From Vibrio gazogenes (GTDB taxonomy: Bacteria; Pseudomonadota; Gammaproteobacteria; Enterobacterales; Vibrionaceae), in the NCBI RefSeq assembly GCF_002196515.1, contig NZ_CP018836.1, forward strand, positions 124,001 to 188,000: a stretch of DNA of 64,000 bases, read 5' to 3'. The position numbers were made by a program, and so were the translations under genes. How positions within the stretch are numbered: position 1 is the first letter of the stretch; every line of letters begins with the position of its first letter. Positions 8,345 through 17,155 of this stretch are shown piece by piece. Under the pieces are notes generated by a model. The model saw only the letters and a program-made list of their open reading frames with translations. It did not search any database and was not told the origin of the DNA.

Positions 8345-11230
8345 TCATATCTGATGTGTCATTGTTTTCAGGTATTGTTTGACGCGTTTGATGTGGACGT
8401 CCGGGTCAATCTGCGTGATCTGTTTTTCTTCCATAAATGTCTCGGCATAACGCTGATACAGTTTGTGTTCCAGAAAGAGTAAATAGAGACGCGGATCCAA
8501 ATGACCGCTGACGGCCATCTCAGTCATTCGTTCAATGACATCTGACAGCATGTTGACTGGTTGATCCGGTCGCTCACGGAAAGTGAGTGATTCGAAGACA
8601 TCCGATACCGCAATAATTCTGGCCTGAACCGAGAGTTCTTCGCCTTTTAATCCTCTGGGGAACCCTTGACCATCCATACGTTCATGGTGACATGCTGCAA
8701 TTTTCGGAATATTTTTCAGATGTTCCGGATAGGGGAGTCTTTCCAGTAACATCAGGGTCTGCATGGTGTGCGAATTGAGGATAAATTGTTCTTCTTCCGT
8801 TAATGTGCCATGACGAACGGATAAATTATGCAGCTCACCCCGGTTGTATAGCAGCTCACCCGGTTTGAGTGAAAAACGGTCCTGCCATGTCTCTTTCGAG
8901 TAGTTGCCCGATTCCCAAGTCACACAGTGGCTTGGTTTATCGTCAAGTAATTTTTCCATGACGGGCAGCGCTCTCGATTTGCCTGCGCGTTGTTGTTCAA
9001 TCGGGGAGACCCCGAACTGATCATCGAGTGTGCGCTTCCAACTGCGTTGTGCAATATGATGTAATTTCTCGATTTTTTCATTGGTCATCGGTTCATCGCT
9101 GATATTGCACTGGGCAACGAAGACAAACTCTTCATCCAAAGTCTGCTGGGTTGCTTCAAGCTCGGCCAGTAAGGTTGTCTGATCTCTCCCTTCGGCTAGC
9201 CCCTTCCAGTAATCCGCTTCTGCCTGAAGTTTGAGCAGTTCGAAACGCATCCGGACTTCATGAATCCGGTTATAAATAGTGTCCAGCTTAGTCGCTTTAT
9301 TGAAGATATATTCTGGCGTGGTGATTTTTCCGCAGTCATGCAGCCAAGAGGCAACATTTAACTCTTCCCACTGTGCAGCATCCATTTTGAAATAAGGGTA
9401 ATAATGTGTGTCGGAGACGGTTGCTTCTGCCAACCATTGCACCAAGGCCGGAACGCGCTGGGAATGGCCGCGTGTCTGGGGAGACTTGGTGTCAACCGCA
9501 GAAGCAATAAGCTCGATGAATGCGTAGAACACCTCTTTTTGTTGTTGCAGGGTGTCAATATTGTCTTTGGCGATTTGCGCAAAACTCATCAGTTCACGCA
9601 GGAAGGCGTGTTTGTCTGATTGCTCCTGAGTAATCGGGCGTTCGTAGCCGAGATTAAGAATACCGATCAGTTGCTGACGGCGATTCAACAGCGGGAACAG
9701 GTAAATATCCGTGTTGAATAGCTGGTCACGGTGCTTTTTGATGACGTTATCTTGCTTACTCAGATGAACCACCTCTCCTTTTTGTAATTGTGACTTAAGC
9801 CAAGGCGTCTCATTCAGTAAGTCATTGATATCGATTCTGAATGGGATGATGGCATGATTTGTCAGTATGGTGAATGACGCCGTTTCATGGGAGAAAATGT
9901 ACAGAATGATCGTTTCTGCCCGGGTAATCTGATAGCTCTGCTGGGTGAGTGTTTTTGCCAGTGTATTGAAATCATAATTACTGGCAGTCTTGCGGAGTAA
10001 CTTCAGCAAATCGTACAGCGTGTGTTCCATTAACTGCAACGACTGAGATAGATTCGCGACTTCTTTAATCATCGATTTCGGGTAACGCGTTTTCTTAAAT
10101 TCAAATCGTGTAATGCTATCGGAAAGCTGGACCAGATTTTTTAACGGTTTTGCCAGCCTTGAGGCAATCATCGCAACGGTCAGAAAGCAGAAGATGAGTA
10201 GAATGATGACCACTTTTATCTGTTGATCCCGCATCGATAATAAATTGGCTAATAGGGCATTGTGTGGGGTTGCTTCTGCTAACATGAGAGTGACGTAAGG
10301 ATTTAATGTCACGGGGGTCAACGTTAAAGACCAATCCTTGTCTCCATCATTGACGGTTTCATAAAGAACCTGACTACTGATCCGATGGAGAATCGGTGTA
10401 AATAATGATTTCTCCAGCTTGCTGTGATTTTCTGCCGGGGTATTGTTTACCGATACACCGGCATCATGCTGAGCCAAGACGTTATACTTTTGATCAAACA
10501 GGATGAGCTTTGTATCTTCAGAAAAGCCAATGGCATCGATTTGTTTCGACAGAGAATCCAGTGTGAAATCAGCGCCAACCACTTTGTGACCATCGGGTGA
10601 GCGTCGTGACAGCGTTACGCCGTGAGTTTTCAGAAAATAGAAGAAATAGGGCTCTGTCAGCCGAATTTTTCCGTCGAGCTGAGCGGAGAGAAACCAAGGA
10701 CGTCCACGCGGGTCAAACTGGTTATCAAAGGTCTGACGGTGGCTAATTTGCTGGAATTGTTCATCAAGGAAAAAGATATCACTCTGTCCACTGATTTGGG
10801 TTTGCTGTGCATACAAGACGGCTTTTTTCGGTGCATTGAAGCGCCTGATATCTTGTTCATTCAACAGTGGGCGCAAGATGGTGAAATCACCATTGTCGTC
10901 GGCAAAGTAGATAGCAACCAAATTGGGATTCTTTTGAAATACCAGTGCCATTGATGCCAGCCAGCGTTTATCGTCAATCGGTGAATGCTCCTTTTCGACA
11001 AACGTGCTGAATGCAAGGAAATCCAGTGTGGTCAGGATCGGGCCAATACTTTGTTTATATTCGGTTTCGATTTTACGGCTGTTTTCATAACTGAGCTGTT
11101 TTGCGGTTTCGGTGAGTAATGCTTGGGCATGGTTATAACTGATCAGGATTAAAACGCCACCAACGATTGAAGTTAAAATCAGGAATAAACTGCCAATATG
11201 AAGACTAAGGGAATAGCGACGTAATTTCAT
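8345..11230 (-). CDS. Membrane sensor with GAF-like and insert-containing HD-GYP domains
   Basis: A 961-residue inner-membrane protein, probably a c-di-GMP phosphodiesterase. A membrane segment lies near residues 11-33, followed by a periplasmic Cache-like sensor, a second membrane segment near 340 (VVIILLIFCFLTVAMIASRL) and a short HAMP-like stretch. A GAF-like region covers about 420-560, and the HD-GYP domain the last 370 residues. The metal motifs are present: HSQRVPALV, WLHDCGKI and CHHERMDGQGFPRGL, with GFP in place of GYP. An insertion of roughly 150 residues separates the HD part from SVRHGTLTEEEQFILNSH. The start at 11230 (MKLRRYSLSL) puts the membrane segment close to the N-terminus; an in-frame ATG at 11314 adds an unlikely leader. 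The gene is monocistronic. Confidence 0.88.
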   Translation of the reverse strand: MKLRRYSLSLHIGSLFLILTSIVGGVLILISYNHAQALLTETAKQLSYENSRKIETEYKQSIGPILTTLDFLAFSTFVEKEHSPIDDKRWLASMALVFQKNPNLVAIYFADDNGDFTILRPLLNEQDIRRFNAPKKAVLYAQQTQISGQSDIFFLDEQFQQISHRQTFDNQFDPRGRPWFLSAQLDGKIRLTEPYFFYFLKTHGVTLSRRSPDGHKVVGADFTLDSLSKQIDAIGFSEDTKLILFDQKYNVLAQHDAGVSVNNTPAENHSKLEKSLFTPILHRISSQVLYETVNDGDKDWSLTLTPVTLNPYVTLMLAEATPHNALLANLLSMRDQQIKVVIILLIFCFLTVAMIASRLAKPLKNLVQLSDSITRFEFKKTRYPKSMIKEVANLSQSLQLMEHTLYDLLKLLRKTASNYDFNTLAKTLTQQSYQITRAETIILYIFSHETASFTILTNHAIIPFRIDINDLLNETPWLKSQLQKGEVVHLSKQDNVIKKHRDQLFNTDIYLFPLLNRRQQLIGILNLGYERPITQEQSDKHAFLRELMSFAQIAKDNIDTLQQQKEVFYAFIELIASAVDTKSPQTRGHSQRVPALVQWLAEATVSDTHYYPYFKMDAAQWEELNVASWLHDCGKITTPEYIFNKATKLDTIYNRIHEVRMRFELLKLQAEADYWKGLAEGRDQTTLLAELEATQQTLDEEFVFVAQCNISDEPMTNEKIEKLHHIAQRSWKRTLDDQFGVSPIEQQRAGKSRALPVMEKLLDDKPSHCVTWESGNYSKETWQDRFSLKPGELLYNRGELHNLSVRHGTLTEEEQFILNSHTMQTLMLLERLPYPEHLKNIPKIAACHHERMDGQGFPRGLKGEELSVQARIIAVSDVFESLTFRERPDQPVNMLSDVIERMTEMAVSGHLDPRLYLLFLEHKLYQRYAETFMEEKQITQIDPDVHIKRVKQYLKTMTHQI

Positions 11231-11391
11231 AAATATGTCCGTAAATCGAGCCGTTATAGAAAATAAGTATCCGTGAATAGGGTATAAGTATTGTCGAATG
11301 TGGTCAGGTTGCAAAAAAACCGTTGAAATTGGTGATAGCCAGTCACAAAGTGCATGATATAGTTTTGTGTGGGAGAGAAAAGGGAGGCTTT

Positions 11392-12138
11392 ATGGATATT
11401 GTTGTTGATACACATACGCATACTTATGCAAGTGGTCATGCTTATAGTACGTTGCTTGAAAATGTCAGTGTTGCGAAAGCAAATGGGCTAAAAATTTTAT
11501 GTACGACCGATCATGCCGAGCGGATGCCGGGAGCCCCTCACCCTTGGTTTTTTGCCAACCAGAGAGTGATTCCTCGCTTTTTAAATGACGTCGCCATTAT
11601 GCGTGGTGTGGAAGCTAATATTTTAAATACCGAAGGCGAAATTGATCTACATCCGCATGTGCTGGCGCAACTTGACTGGGTGATTGGCAGTTTTCATGAG
11701 CCGGTGTTTGCACCTGTTGATAAACAGATCCATACCCAAGCATTGCTGAGTGTGATTGAACGTGGCGAAGTGGACGCCTTGGGACATTTGGGAAATCCCA
11801 GATATGATTTTGACTTTGAGGCTGTGATTCAGTGTGCAGCCGAACACCATGTTGCGATTGAGATTAATAATAGTACTTTGCTGGGACATAGCCGGGTCGG
11901 CAGCGTTGAACGCTGTTACGAGATTGGCCGTCTTGCCAAGTTGTATGGCGCCCCAGTGACCACCGGCAGCGATGCTCACTTTTGTCACGCTGTCGGCGAG
12001 TTGAGTCTCGCCCGGGAACTGATCAAAAAGGTAGCGATTCCCGCAGAGCAGGTGATTACACACAGTGCCCGCCAGTTTTTGCAGTTTTTGGCATTGCGCG
12101 GGCGTGAGGCGATTCCTGAGTTTGATGCAATACGATAA
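11392..12138 (+). CDS. ycdX: PHP-domain phosphatase, YcdX family
   Basis: A 248-residue PHP-fold metal-dependent phosphatase. Metal ligands are seen in [16 protein letters not shown] at the start, [14 protein letters not shown] near residue 41, GVEANIL near 73, GSFHEPVF near 101, [12 protein letters not shown] near 131 and [12 protein letters not shown] near 193. YcdX-type proteins bind three zinc ions; the physiological substrate is not established. The start at 11392 follows AGGGAGG. The gene diverges from the HD-GYP gene across about 160 bases. Confidence 0.9.
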   Translation: MDIVVDTHTHTYASGHAYSTLLENVSVAKANGLKILCTTDHAERMPGAPHPWFFANQRVIPRFLNDVAIMRGVEANILNTEGEIDLHPHVLAQLDWVIGSFHEPVFAPVDKQIHTQALLSVIERGEVDALGHLGNPRYDFDFEAVIQCAAEHHVAIEINNSTLLGHSRVGSVERCYEIGRLAKLYGAPVTTGSDAHFCHAVGELSLARELIKKVAIPAEQVITHSARQFLQFLALRGREAIPEFDAIR

Positions 12139-12257
12139 AAAGTGATGTAGGTGAGAATGGCGTAATCGCCATCAGAGATAGTTTGTCAAAAAGTGAGTTT
12201 ATCTTAAGATGGTAAAAGAATATCAGTAAGTCATAAACATAATAAGGAAGTGATGCA

Positions 12258-12617
12258 ATGTTAAAAAAAATAACAATACTATTATTGGTGATGTGTGTTT
12301 CTCCGGTCTGGGCGCATAGTGATGATGTGCACTCGTCCATGAGACAGATGAAAAAAGCCTTCGTTGATGCAGCGCAGTCTTCTAGTGTTGAAGAGATGAA
12401 AGGAGCAATGGGGCGACTTGATGAAATCGTCAGTCACCTCAAACAAGGGAATTATTCGGGTGACAGAGGGAAAACAATGGAGGAAGGTTTTCAAAAACTG
12501 GCTGTTGCCATTGATCAGGTTGAGTCTGAACTCAGTCAGGGTAATTTACAAAGTGCCAAAGATAAGCTCAGAGCAATTGATGAATTGAGATCAGAATATC
12601 ATCGCAAGGTGAGATGA
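12258..12617 (+). CDS. cybC: Periplasmic cytochrome b562 family protein
   Basis: A 119-residue protein with a signal peptide (MLKKITILLLVMCVSPVWA) and a mature four-helix part of about 100 residues. The two heme ligands of cytochrome b562 appear to be kept: a Met near the mature N-terminus (HSDDVHSSM) and a His in the C-terminal helix (LRSEYHRKVR, compare AYHQKYR in E. coli). It probably carries non-covalent heme b in the periplasm; its electron partner is unknown. A ribosome site (AAGGAAGTG) precedes the ATG. Confidence 0.82.
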   Translation: MLKKITILLLVMCVSPVWAHSDDVHSSMRQMKKAFVDAAQSSSVEEMKGAMGRLDEIVSHLKQGNYSGDRGKTMEEGFQKLAVAIDQVESELSQGNLQSAKDKLRAIDELRSEYHRKVR

Positions 12618-12952
12618 TCTTTGCAGAGATGACCCGTAAGGTTTCGTTGCTTGGCAGGTTCGGTCGTCGCTCCAAAAGCAGATTCTGCAAAAACATGTGC
12701 TGAAAACGCTGTGCTTCCCTGCAACGAGACTTTTGCTTCACACCAAGTCCTTGATGTTGTCAAACCGCTTATTTTCAAACTGACAGTTTTCAAAGCGACA
12801 GTCTTTAAACCCAAAGCTTTTAAACCAAAAGCTTTTAAACCAAGGCTTCCAAATCCAATATGTTCAAGCTGAGTTAGAGCGCAACGCTCTCAAACTCAAA
12901 AGGACATGCGCTGACGACTCGGGAAAACATACAAGATGAATAACCTAAACGA
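12618..12952. other. Intergenic region with degenerate tandem repeat
   Basis: About 335 bases between the cytochrome gene and nqrM, which converge. It contains the 15-bp tandem repeat at 12757-12861 and a short hairpin GAGCG-CAA-CGCTC near 12878-12890. Short ORFs on both strands only read through the repeat and lack ribosome sites, so I do not call a gene. Confidence 0.5.
12757..12861. repeat. Degenerate 15-bp tandem repeat, pentapeptide-repeat-like on minus strand
   Basis: Six to seven units of 15 bases, consensus (C/T)TTTTAAACCNAAAG, clearest at 12772-12786, 12787-12801, 12802-12816, 12817-12831 and 12832-12846. Read on the minus strand the units give GLKAF-GLKAL-GLKTV-ALKTV-SLKIS, a pattern with a central Leu like pentapeptide-repeat proteins. 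A stop lies just upstream and no start or ribosome site is visible, so this is probably a gene remnant or a non-coding repeat. Confidence 0.6.
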
Positions 12953-13156
12953 TTAACGTTCTTCATCCGGTTCTTGGATTTGATAGAGTGTTTTTTCCTG
13001 ATTTTCACAAACATCTTTGCAATTACAGGCACGCTCCACGCCGATAGAAGACAAACCGCCACAGCTCCCCTGAATGGATCGACGATGGAACAGGACCCCG
13101 ATCGCCATGCCAGTAATTAAGATGATAAATACAACAAATGTCAGTAGGTAAGTCAC
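12953..13156 (-). CDS. nqrM: NqrM, Na+-NQR maturation factor
   Basis: A 67-residue small membrane protein of the NqrM (DUF539) family. It has one membrane helix (LLTFVVFIILITGMAIGVLF) and the signature SIQGSCGGLSSIGVERACNCKDVC with four cysteines. NqrM is needed to deliver iron to the Cys site between NqrD and NqrE of the Na+-translocating NADH:quinone oxidoreductase. The start is GTG at 13156, directly behind a strong AAAGGAGG ribosome site; this excludes the upstream in-frame ATG at 13246. In most vibrios nqrM follows nqrA-F and apbE, but none of these is in this window. Confidence 0.9.
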   Translation of the reverse strand: MTYLLTFVVFIILITGMAIGVLFHRRSIQGSCGGLSSIGVERACNCKDVCENQEKTLYQIQEPDEER

Positions 13157-13381
13157 GGATACCTCCTTTCGCGTTGGTTCTGCAATGAATTTGGGACGAA
13201 CAACGCTCTTGATAAAAGTGTAGTTGATAAAACGGTGCCAAAGCAACCACCGACCAATGAGGAACGAATACCGATATGATCAGCGGATTGCAGCGCTTGT
13301 TCATCGTGCGGAACACATAAACAATTCGCACAGCATAAACCTTATTTATAGCATATGCTACATATAAATACGTTGTATCGC

Positions 13382-14425
13382 CTATAAATTGACTTTGAGG
13401 GTTTGCCCGCTGTCGCTGCTCTTGAGCGCAAGTTCTATCAGACGAATTGCATTTAAGGCCTCATGCGCTGTCACTGGCGGAGGTGTGCCCTGACGAATTG
13501 AGTCGGCTAACTGAACAAAGTAGTGCTCATAGCCACCTTGTTCATTCGGAATCAATTCAACATGCGTTTCAGTCGAGAGTTGTCCTTGGTTTTCCTCAAA
13601 TTCTTGGCACTGCTGCTGTTTCTCAATACAACCGCTGGTTTTGAGCCATGACTCTTGCGGATCAAGCCCCATTTTGATGTATTTTGCTTTGGTGCCCAGA
13701 ATCTTATAGCGCAAATTGTCACCGGGACTATATGGGTTGGCATGCAGTTGGACCAGAAAAGTCGGGTAGTGCAATAGCAGGTTGAAGAAGTCTGTTGCCC
13801 CATCGGCCTGACGCATTGAGCGGCATTGCGCAGTGAGGGCATCCGGAGAACCGAACAGTTCGAGGACCTGATCGATGAGATGAGGCGCGAGATCATAAAG
13901 TATACCAGCGCCTTCGACGTCTGCTGATTCACGCCAACGGGCTCTGACCTCCGGACGATAACGATCAAAATGGGATTCGAACCATTTGACATCGCCCAGT
14001 CTGCCTGCCGCGAGCAACTTTTTCACAGTGAGGAAATCGTTATCCCAACGGCGGTTGTGGTAAACACTGAGTGTGAGTTGTTTTTCTTGAGCAATGCGGA
14101 TCAAGGTTTCTCCGTCAGACACCCGAGTGACGAATGGCTTTTCGATAACGACATGTTTACCGTGTTCCAGCGCCATTTTTGCCAACGAGAAGTGCACATC
14201 ATTGGGGGCTGTAATGATCACCAGTTCCGCATCTGACTGTGCAAGTAAACGGTCTGCGCTTTCATAACAGGTGACGGCTGGATATTGTGCCGCAATCACG
14301 TCTTGCTGACGGCTGCTAATGGCGCAAAACTGAAACTGGGGTAAAGACTCAAGGAACGGAATATGAAATGTTTTGGCTGAATAGCCATAGCCAATCACGG
14401 CCGTTTTAATGGGGTGGGACATCAT
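13382..14425 (-). CDS. Gfo/Idh/MocA family oxidoreductase (YdgJ-like)
   Basis: A 347-residue NAD(P)-dependent oxidoreductase. The N-terminal Rossmann fold is AVIGYGYSAKTFHIPFLES, the family motif with catalytic-side Lys is HVVIEKPFVTRVSDGE near residue 93, and the second domain carries DLAPHLIDQVLELFG near 180. Members oxidise or reduce sugars, inositols or related alcohols; the substrate cannot be told from sequence. Two adjacent ATG codons (14425 and 14422) are possible starts. It stands alone, 88 bases downstream of the end of the CI-like regulator gene on the same strand. Confidence 0.88.
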   Translation of the reverse strand: MMSHPIKTAVIGYGYSAKTFHIPFLESLPQFQFCAISSRQQDVIAAQYPAVTCYESADRLLAQSDAELVIITAPNDVHFSLAKMALEHGKHVVIEKPFVTRVSDGETLIRIAQEKQLTLSVYHNRRWDNDFLTVKKLLAAGRLGDVKWFESHFDRYRPEVRARWRESADVEGAGILYDLAPHLIDQVLELFGSPDALTAQCRSMRQADGATDFFNLLLHYPTFLVQLHANPYSPGDNLRYKILGTKAKYIKMGLDPQESWLKTSGCIEKQQQCQEFEENQGQLSTETHVELIPNEQGGYEHYFVQLADSIRQGTPPPVTAHEALNAIRLIELALKSSDSGQTLKVNL

Positions 14426-14513
14426 CTTTACCTCTTCATTCTCGTTGGCGTTAAATTTCTGTGACTGATCAACATCATGACGGAGTCAGTGAGCTTGATC
14501 AATCAATGTCTGC

Positions 14514-15200
14514 TCAAGACCGTTGTATCGTGAGAACGACCCGTCCGAGAATGCGGACTTTATTCGTATCGATACTTACCGCTTCCTCAGAAAACATGAT
14601 GCGTACTTGCTGTTCCGGCAACCGTTGTGCAGTGTGAAGCACGATTCTGCCATCGATATCCATCAGATAACGGCCGGCAACAATCTCCTGAATATGTTGA
14701 TCGATCAGGTAGATTGCATCTGTCGTTTCGACTTCTATCGTTGAGGCCGCTTTTAGTTGAAGTTCATGCATTCTTTGTGCGGCATAGGGTGATTCGCCAG
14801 TACTGATTAACGCCCCGTGTTTAAGACTGAATCGCTGGAGAATTACGGTGGCGTGCTGATAAATCTGCCGTGTTTCTGACGGAGATTGGTAAAAGTTCGC
14901 CTGATCCTGTATTTGAGGCATGAATTCATGACTTTCCCATAACGAAGGATGGATATCTTTACATGGATAGTCCCTCGGTAAAGCGAGTTGTTTGACGGGA
15001 ATCCCCAGTGAAAGATGCAGCCGGACAATCAGCTCATGAGAGGTTCGGTTATGGGCATTCCAAGTACTGAAAGTCGATTTTGGAATATTCAGAAAATTGG
15101 ATAATGCGATATAATCTTTGCACTGAGTCTGGAGTTTTAAATTGTTAGTAAATGCCGTTCCTTTTAAGTAAGAAAACGTCTTTATATTGTCATTTGACAT
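14514..15200 (-). CDS. Phage CI-like helix-turn-helix regulator
   Basis: A 228-residue putative transcription factor. Residues about 20-85 form a CI-type helix-turn-helix (DYIALSNFLNIPKSTFSTWN, then HELIVRLHLSLGIPVKQLAL). The C-terminal 130 residues resemble an S24/LexA-like fold (GRYLMDIDGRIVLHTAQRLP, VRILGRVVLTIQRS), but I cannot identify the Ser-Lys dyad. It is in the same direction as the oxidoreductase gene. No other phage genes are nearby, so it is probably a domesticated regulator. Targets are unknown. Confidence 0.72.
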   Translation of the reverse strand: MSNDNIKTFSYLKGTAFTNNLKLQTQCKDYIALSNFLNIPKSTFSTWNAHNRTSHELIVRLHLSLGIPVKQLALPRDYPCKDIHPSLWESHEFMPQIQDQANFYQSPSETRQIYQHATVILQRFSLKHGALISTGESPYAAQRMHELQLKAASTIEVETTDAIYLIDQHIQEIVAGRYLMDIDGRIVLHTAQRLPEQQVRIMFSEEAVSIDTNKVRILGRVVLTIQRS

Positions 15201-15494
15201 CCTGAAGCCCTATTTTAGTATGGTTTTAGTATGAGATTGCCCGTGTAAGCTTTATCTGTTTTAAGGAGAGAATTAAGATTCTGACATCAGATTTAAACCG
15301 GTTATATCTCCCTCACCGGACAAGTGAAAAAATAATATCACTGCCTGCTCGGGAGGACAGACAAATGGTCGTGTACTCCGTCGCAAAAGACATGATTGAT
15401 TGGCTGTTTATGACCCGTTTACTTCTGTCGTGCTTATTTTTTGTCAGAACCGTTTGCCATGAAAACGGTATAACTTATGGAGTAGATGAAGCAT

Positions 15495-15659
15495 ATGCTA
15501 TTAGAAGATCAGGATTTTTTTGTTGAATCAGTGGCGTTTGTTCTTGATGCGGTGGCACAAGATCAAATCGGAAATAGTCGGGCGGATATCGGTATTTATT
15601 TGATTAGCTTATTAATCGCTGATCAGAAACTTAGGTCGGGAATCAGCGTAGAGTCATGA
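15495..15659 (+). CDS. Small hypothetical protein, 54 residues
   Basis: A short ORF beginning MLLEDQDFFVESVAFVLDAV and ending KLRSGISVES. GGAG lies about 11 bases before the ATG. The composition is protein-like (acidic, amphipathic helices) and the stop at 15657 is followed about 135 bases later by a strong hairpin with a T-rich tail. I do not recognise the family. An overlapping frame from 15365 is also open for 53 codons and is less convincing. Confidence 0.35.
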   Translation: MLLEDQDFFVESVAFVLDAVAQDQIGNSRADIGIYLISLLIADQKLRSGISVES

Positions 15660-15971
15660 CTAGGTGATATATCTATCAGTATAAGATATGAAAAAAGGGA
15701 GGGAAATATAATATATTCAAGATAATAATATATCTTGTTTACAGATGAATATATTCTATTGCATATGTTGTGTTAATGAATATATGGGATGACATGAGGT
15801 AATTCATATTTATGAATTACCTCATTTTAATTGGGGTATATATTTTATGATTGAAATTCAATGATAATGTATTATGCTTTGTCATCCTTATGAATTATAT
15901 CTTTATTACGCTGATTGACCTTTATCATTACGTGTCATTAGCAAGTATTCATCACGAAACAGGAGATGATC
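15660..15971. other. AT-rich intergenic region with two inverted repeats
   Basis: About 312 bases, strongly AT-rich. It holds CAAGATA/TATCTTG (15718-15724 with 15731-15737, followed by TTT) and the 15-bp hairpin at 15794-15825. The promoter of the alcohol dehydrogenase gene should lie in the right half. No ORF is supported. Confidence 0.5.
15794..15825 (+). terminator. Perfect 15-bp hairpin, probable terminator
   Basis: ATGAGGTAATTCATA (15794-15808) pairs perfectly with TATGAATTACCTCAT (15811-15825) and is followed by TTTAATT. It would end transcription from the small ORF upstream, and shields the alcohol dehydrogenase gene from read-through. Confidence 0.5.
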
Positions 15972-17024
15972 ATGAAAACAGTTGGCTACGCAGCATACAA
16001 TCAAGGTGCAACTTTGGAACCGTATGCATTTGAACGCAGGGAACTGAGAGAGAATGATGTTGCAATCGAAATTCTTTACTGCGGTGTGTGCCATTCGGAT
16101 CTGCACTCGGTTCGTAATGATTGGGGCGGCTCAACTTACCCGCTTGTGCCGGGACACGAAATTATCGGACGAGTGACTGCCGTCGGGTCAGATGTATCCC
16201 GTTATAAGGTTGGTGACACTGTCGGAGTTGGCTGCATGGTTGATTCATGTCAGCACTGTGATCAGTGTGAAGCAGGGGAAGAACAGTTTTGTCGTGAAGG
16301 GATGACCGCTACGTATGGTGGTCAGGATCGCCATACACATGAACCCACACAAGGTGGATACTCACGCCATGTGGTCGTTCGTGAGGAGTTTGTGCTAGCC
16401 ATTCCGCAATCGTTGGATCTTTCTCGTGTTGCACCGCTGTTATGTGCCGGTATTACCACTTACTCACCACTCAAAGCTTGGGATGTCAAAGCCGGGACAA
16501 GAGTCGCTGTGCTGGGACTGGGTGGTCTTGGTCATATGGCTGTGAAACTTGCAGTGGCAATGGGCGCTATCGTGACAGTTGTTGGTCGGACTGATTCGAA
16601 GGTTGAAGATGCAAAAGCATTAGGTGCGCAGCATTATTTGATCTCTTCAGATGAAGCAGCGATGGCACAAGCGCAATCTAGCTTTGATTTGATCATTGAT
16701 ACCATTCCGGTCAAACATGATGTCACCGGTTATATCCCGTTAATGGATGTCAATGGCACACTGGTTATCGTTGGTCAGGTGGGGCCACTGGATGAACCAT
16801 CAACATTACCGATGATTTTTGGCCGTCGTCGAATTGCAGGCTCTCTGATCGGGGGAATTCAGGAAACACAAGACATGCTAGATTTCTGTGGTGAACATAA
16901 TGTGTTGCCTGAGTGTGAAATGATCCGGATGGATGAAATCAATGAAGCCTATGAACGTATGGAACGTTCTGATGTTCGCTATCGTTTCGTCATTGATATG
17001 GCAACGATGCCGGAAAGCGCATAA
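15972..17024 (+). CDS. Zinc-dependent NADP(H) alcohol dehydrogenase (YahK/cinnamyl-type)
   Basis: A 350-residue medium-chain dehydrogenase. Catalytic zinc ligands are in YCGVCHSD (Cys) and VPGHEIIG (His, Glu); the structural zinc site is the four-cysteine stretch DSCQHCDQCEAGEEQFC. The cofactor loop is VLGLGGLGHMAVKLAVAMGA. The family reduces aldehydes, often with NADPH, and detoxifies aromatic and aliphatic aldehydes. The ATG at 15972 is chosen because AGGAG lies 6 bases before it; an ATG at 15966 is too close to that site. It is monocistronic with its own terminator. Confidence 0.92.
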   Translation: MKTVGYAAYNQGATLEPYAFERRELRENDVAIEILYCGVCHSDLHSVRNDWGGSTYPLVPGHEIIGRVTAVGSDVSRYKVGDTVGVGCMVDSCQHCDQCEAGEEQFCREGMTATYGGQDRHTHEPTQGGYSRHVVVREEFVLAIPQSLDLSRVAPLLCAGITTYSPLKAWDVKAGTRVAVLGLGGLGHMAVKLAVAMGAIVTVVGRTDSKVEDAKALGAQHYLISSDEAAMAQAQSSFDLIIDTIPVKHDVTGYIPLMDVNGTLVIVGQVGPLDEPSTLPMIFGRRRIAGSLIGGIQETQDMLDFCGEHNVLPECEMIRMDEINEAYERMERSDVRYRFVIDMATMPESA

Positions 17025-17079
17025 CCGATATACGATTTGCTGTCTGTATGCGTGTTATCACTGATGCAGATATGATGTA

Positions 17080-17108
17080 AAAAAATGCACCTGCGGGTGC
17101 ATTTTTTA
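17080..17108 (+). terminator. Rho-independent terminator of the alcohol dehydrogenase gene
   Basis: AAAAAATGCACC and GGGTGCATTTTTT form a stem around TGC, ending in a T-run, about 55 bases past the stop. The A-run on the left would let it work in the other direction too. Confidence 0.85.
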
Positions 17109-17155
17109 TGCGCATGGTAGACGCTCTCTTTTGTCAGTGACGACAGATGTCGTGA

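Noticed and set aside
11328-11345. Possible CRP site GTGA...TCAC upstream of ycdX
   Set aside because: The half-sites are separated by 7 bases, not the required 6.
12651-12872. Plus-strand ORF of 73 codons through the 15-bp repeat
   Set aside because: It has no ribosome site, reads a low-complexity Lys/Phe/Pro pattern from the repeat, and lies in a convergent gap.
14514-15200. Prophage remnant around the CI-like regulator
   Set aside because: No integrase, structural phage gene or attachment repeat is visible in the neighbourhood.
15365-15526. 53-codon ORF starting MVVYSVAKDMIDWLF
   Set aside because: It overlaps the better supported small ORF at 15495 and lacks a good ribosome site.
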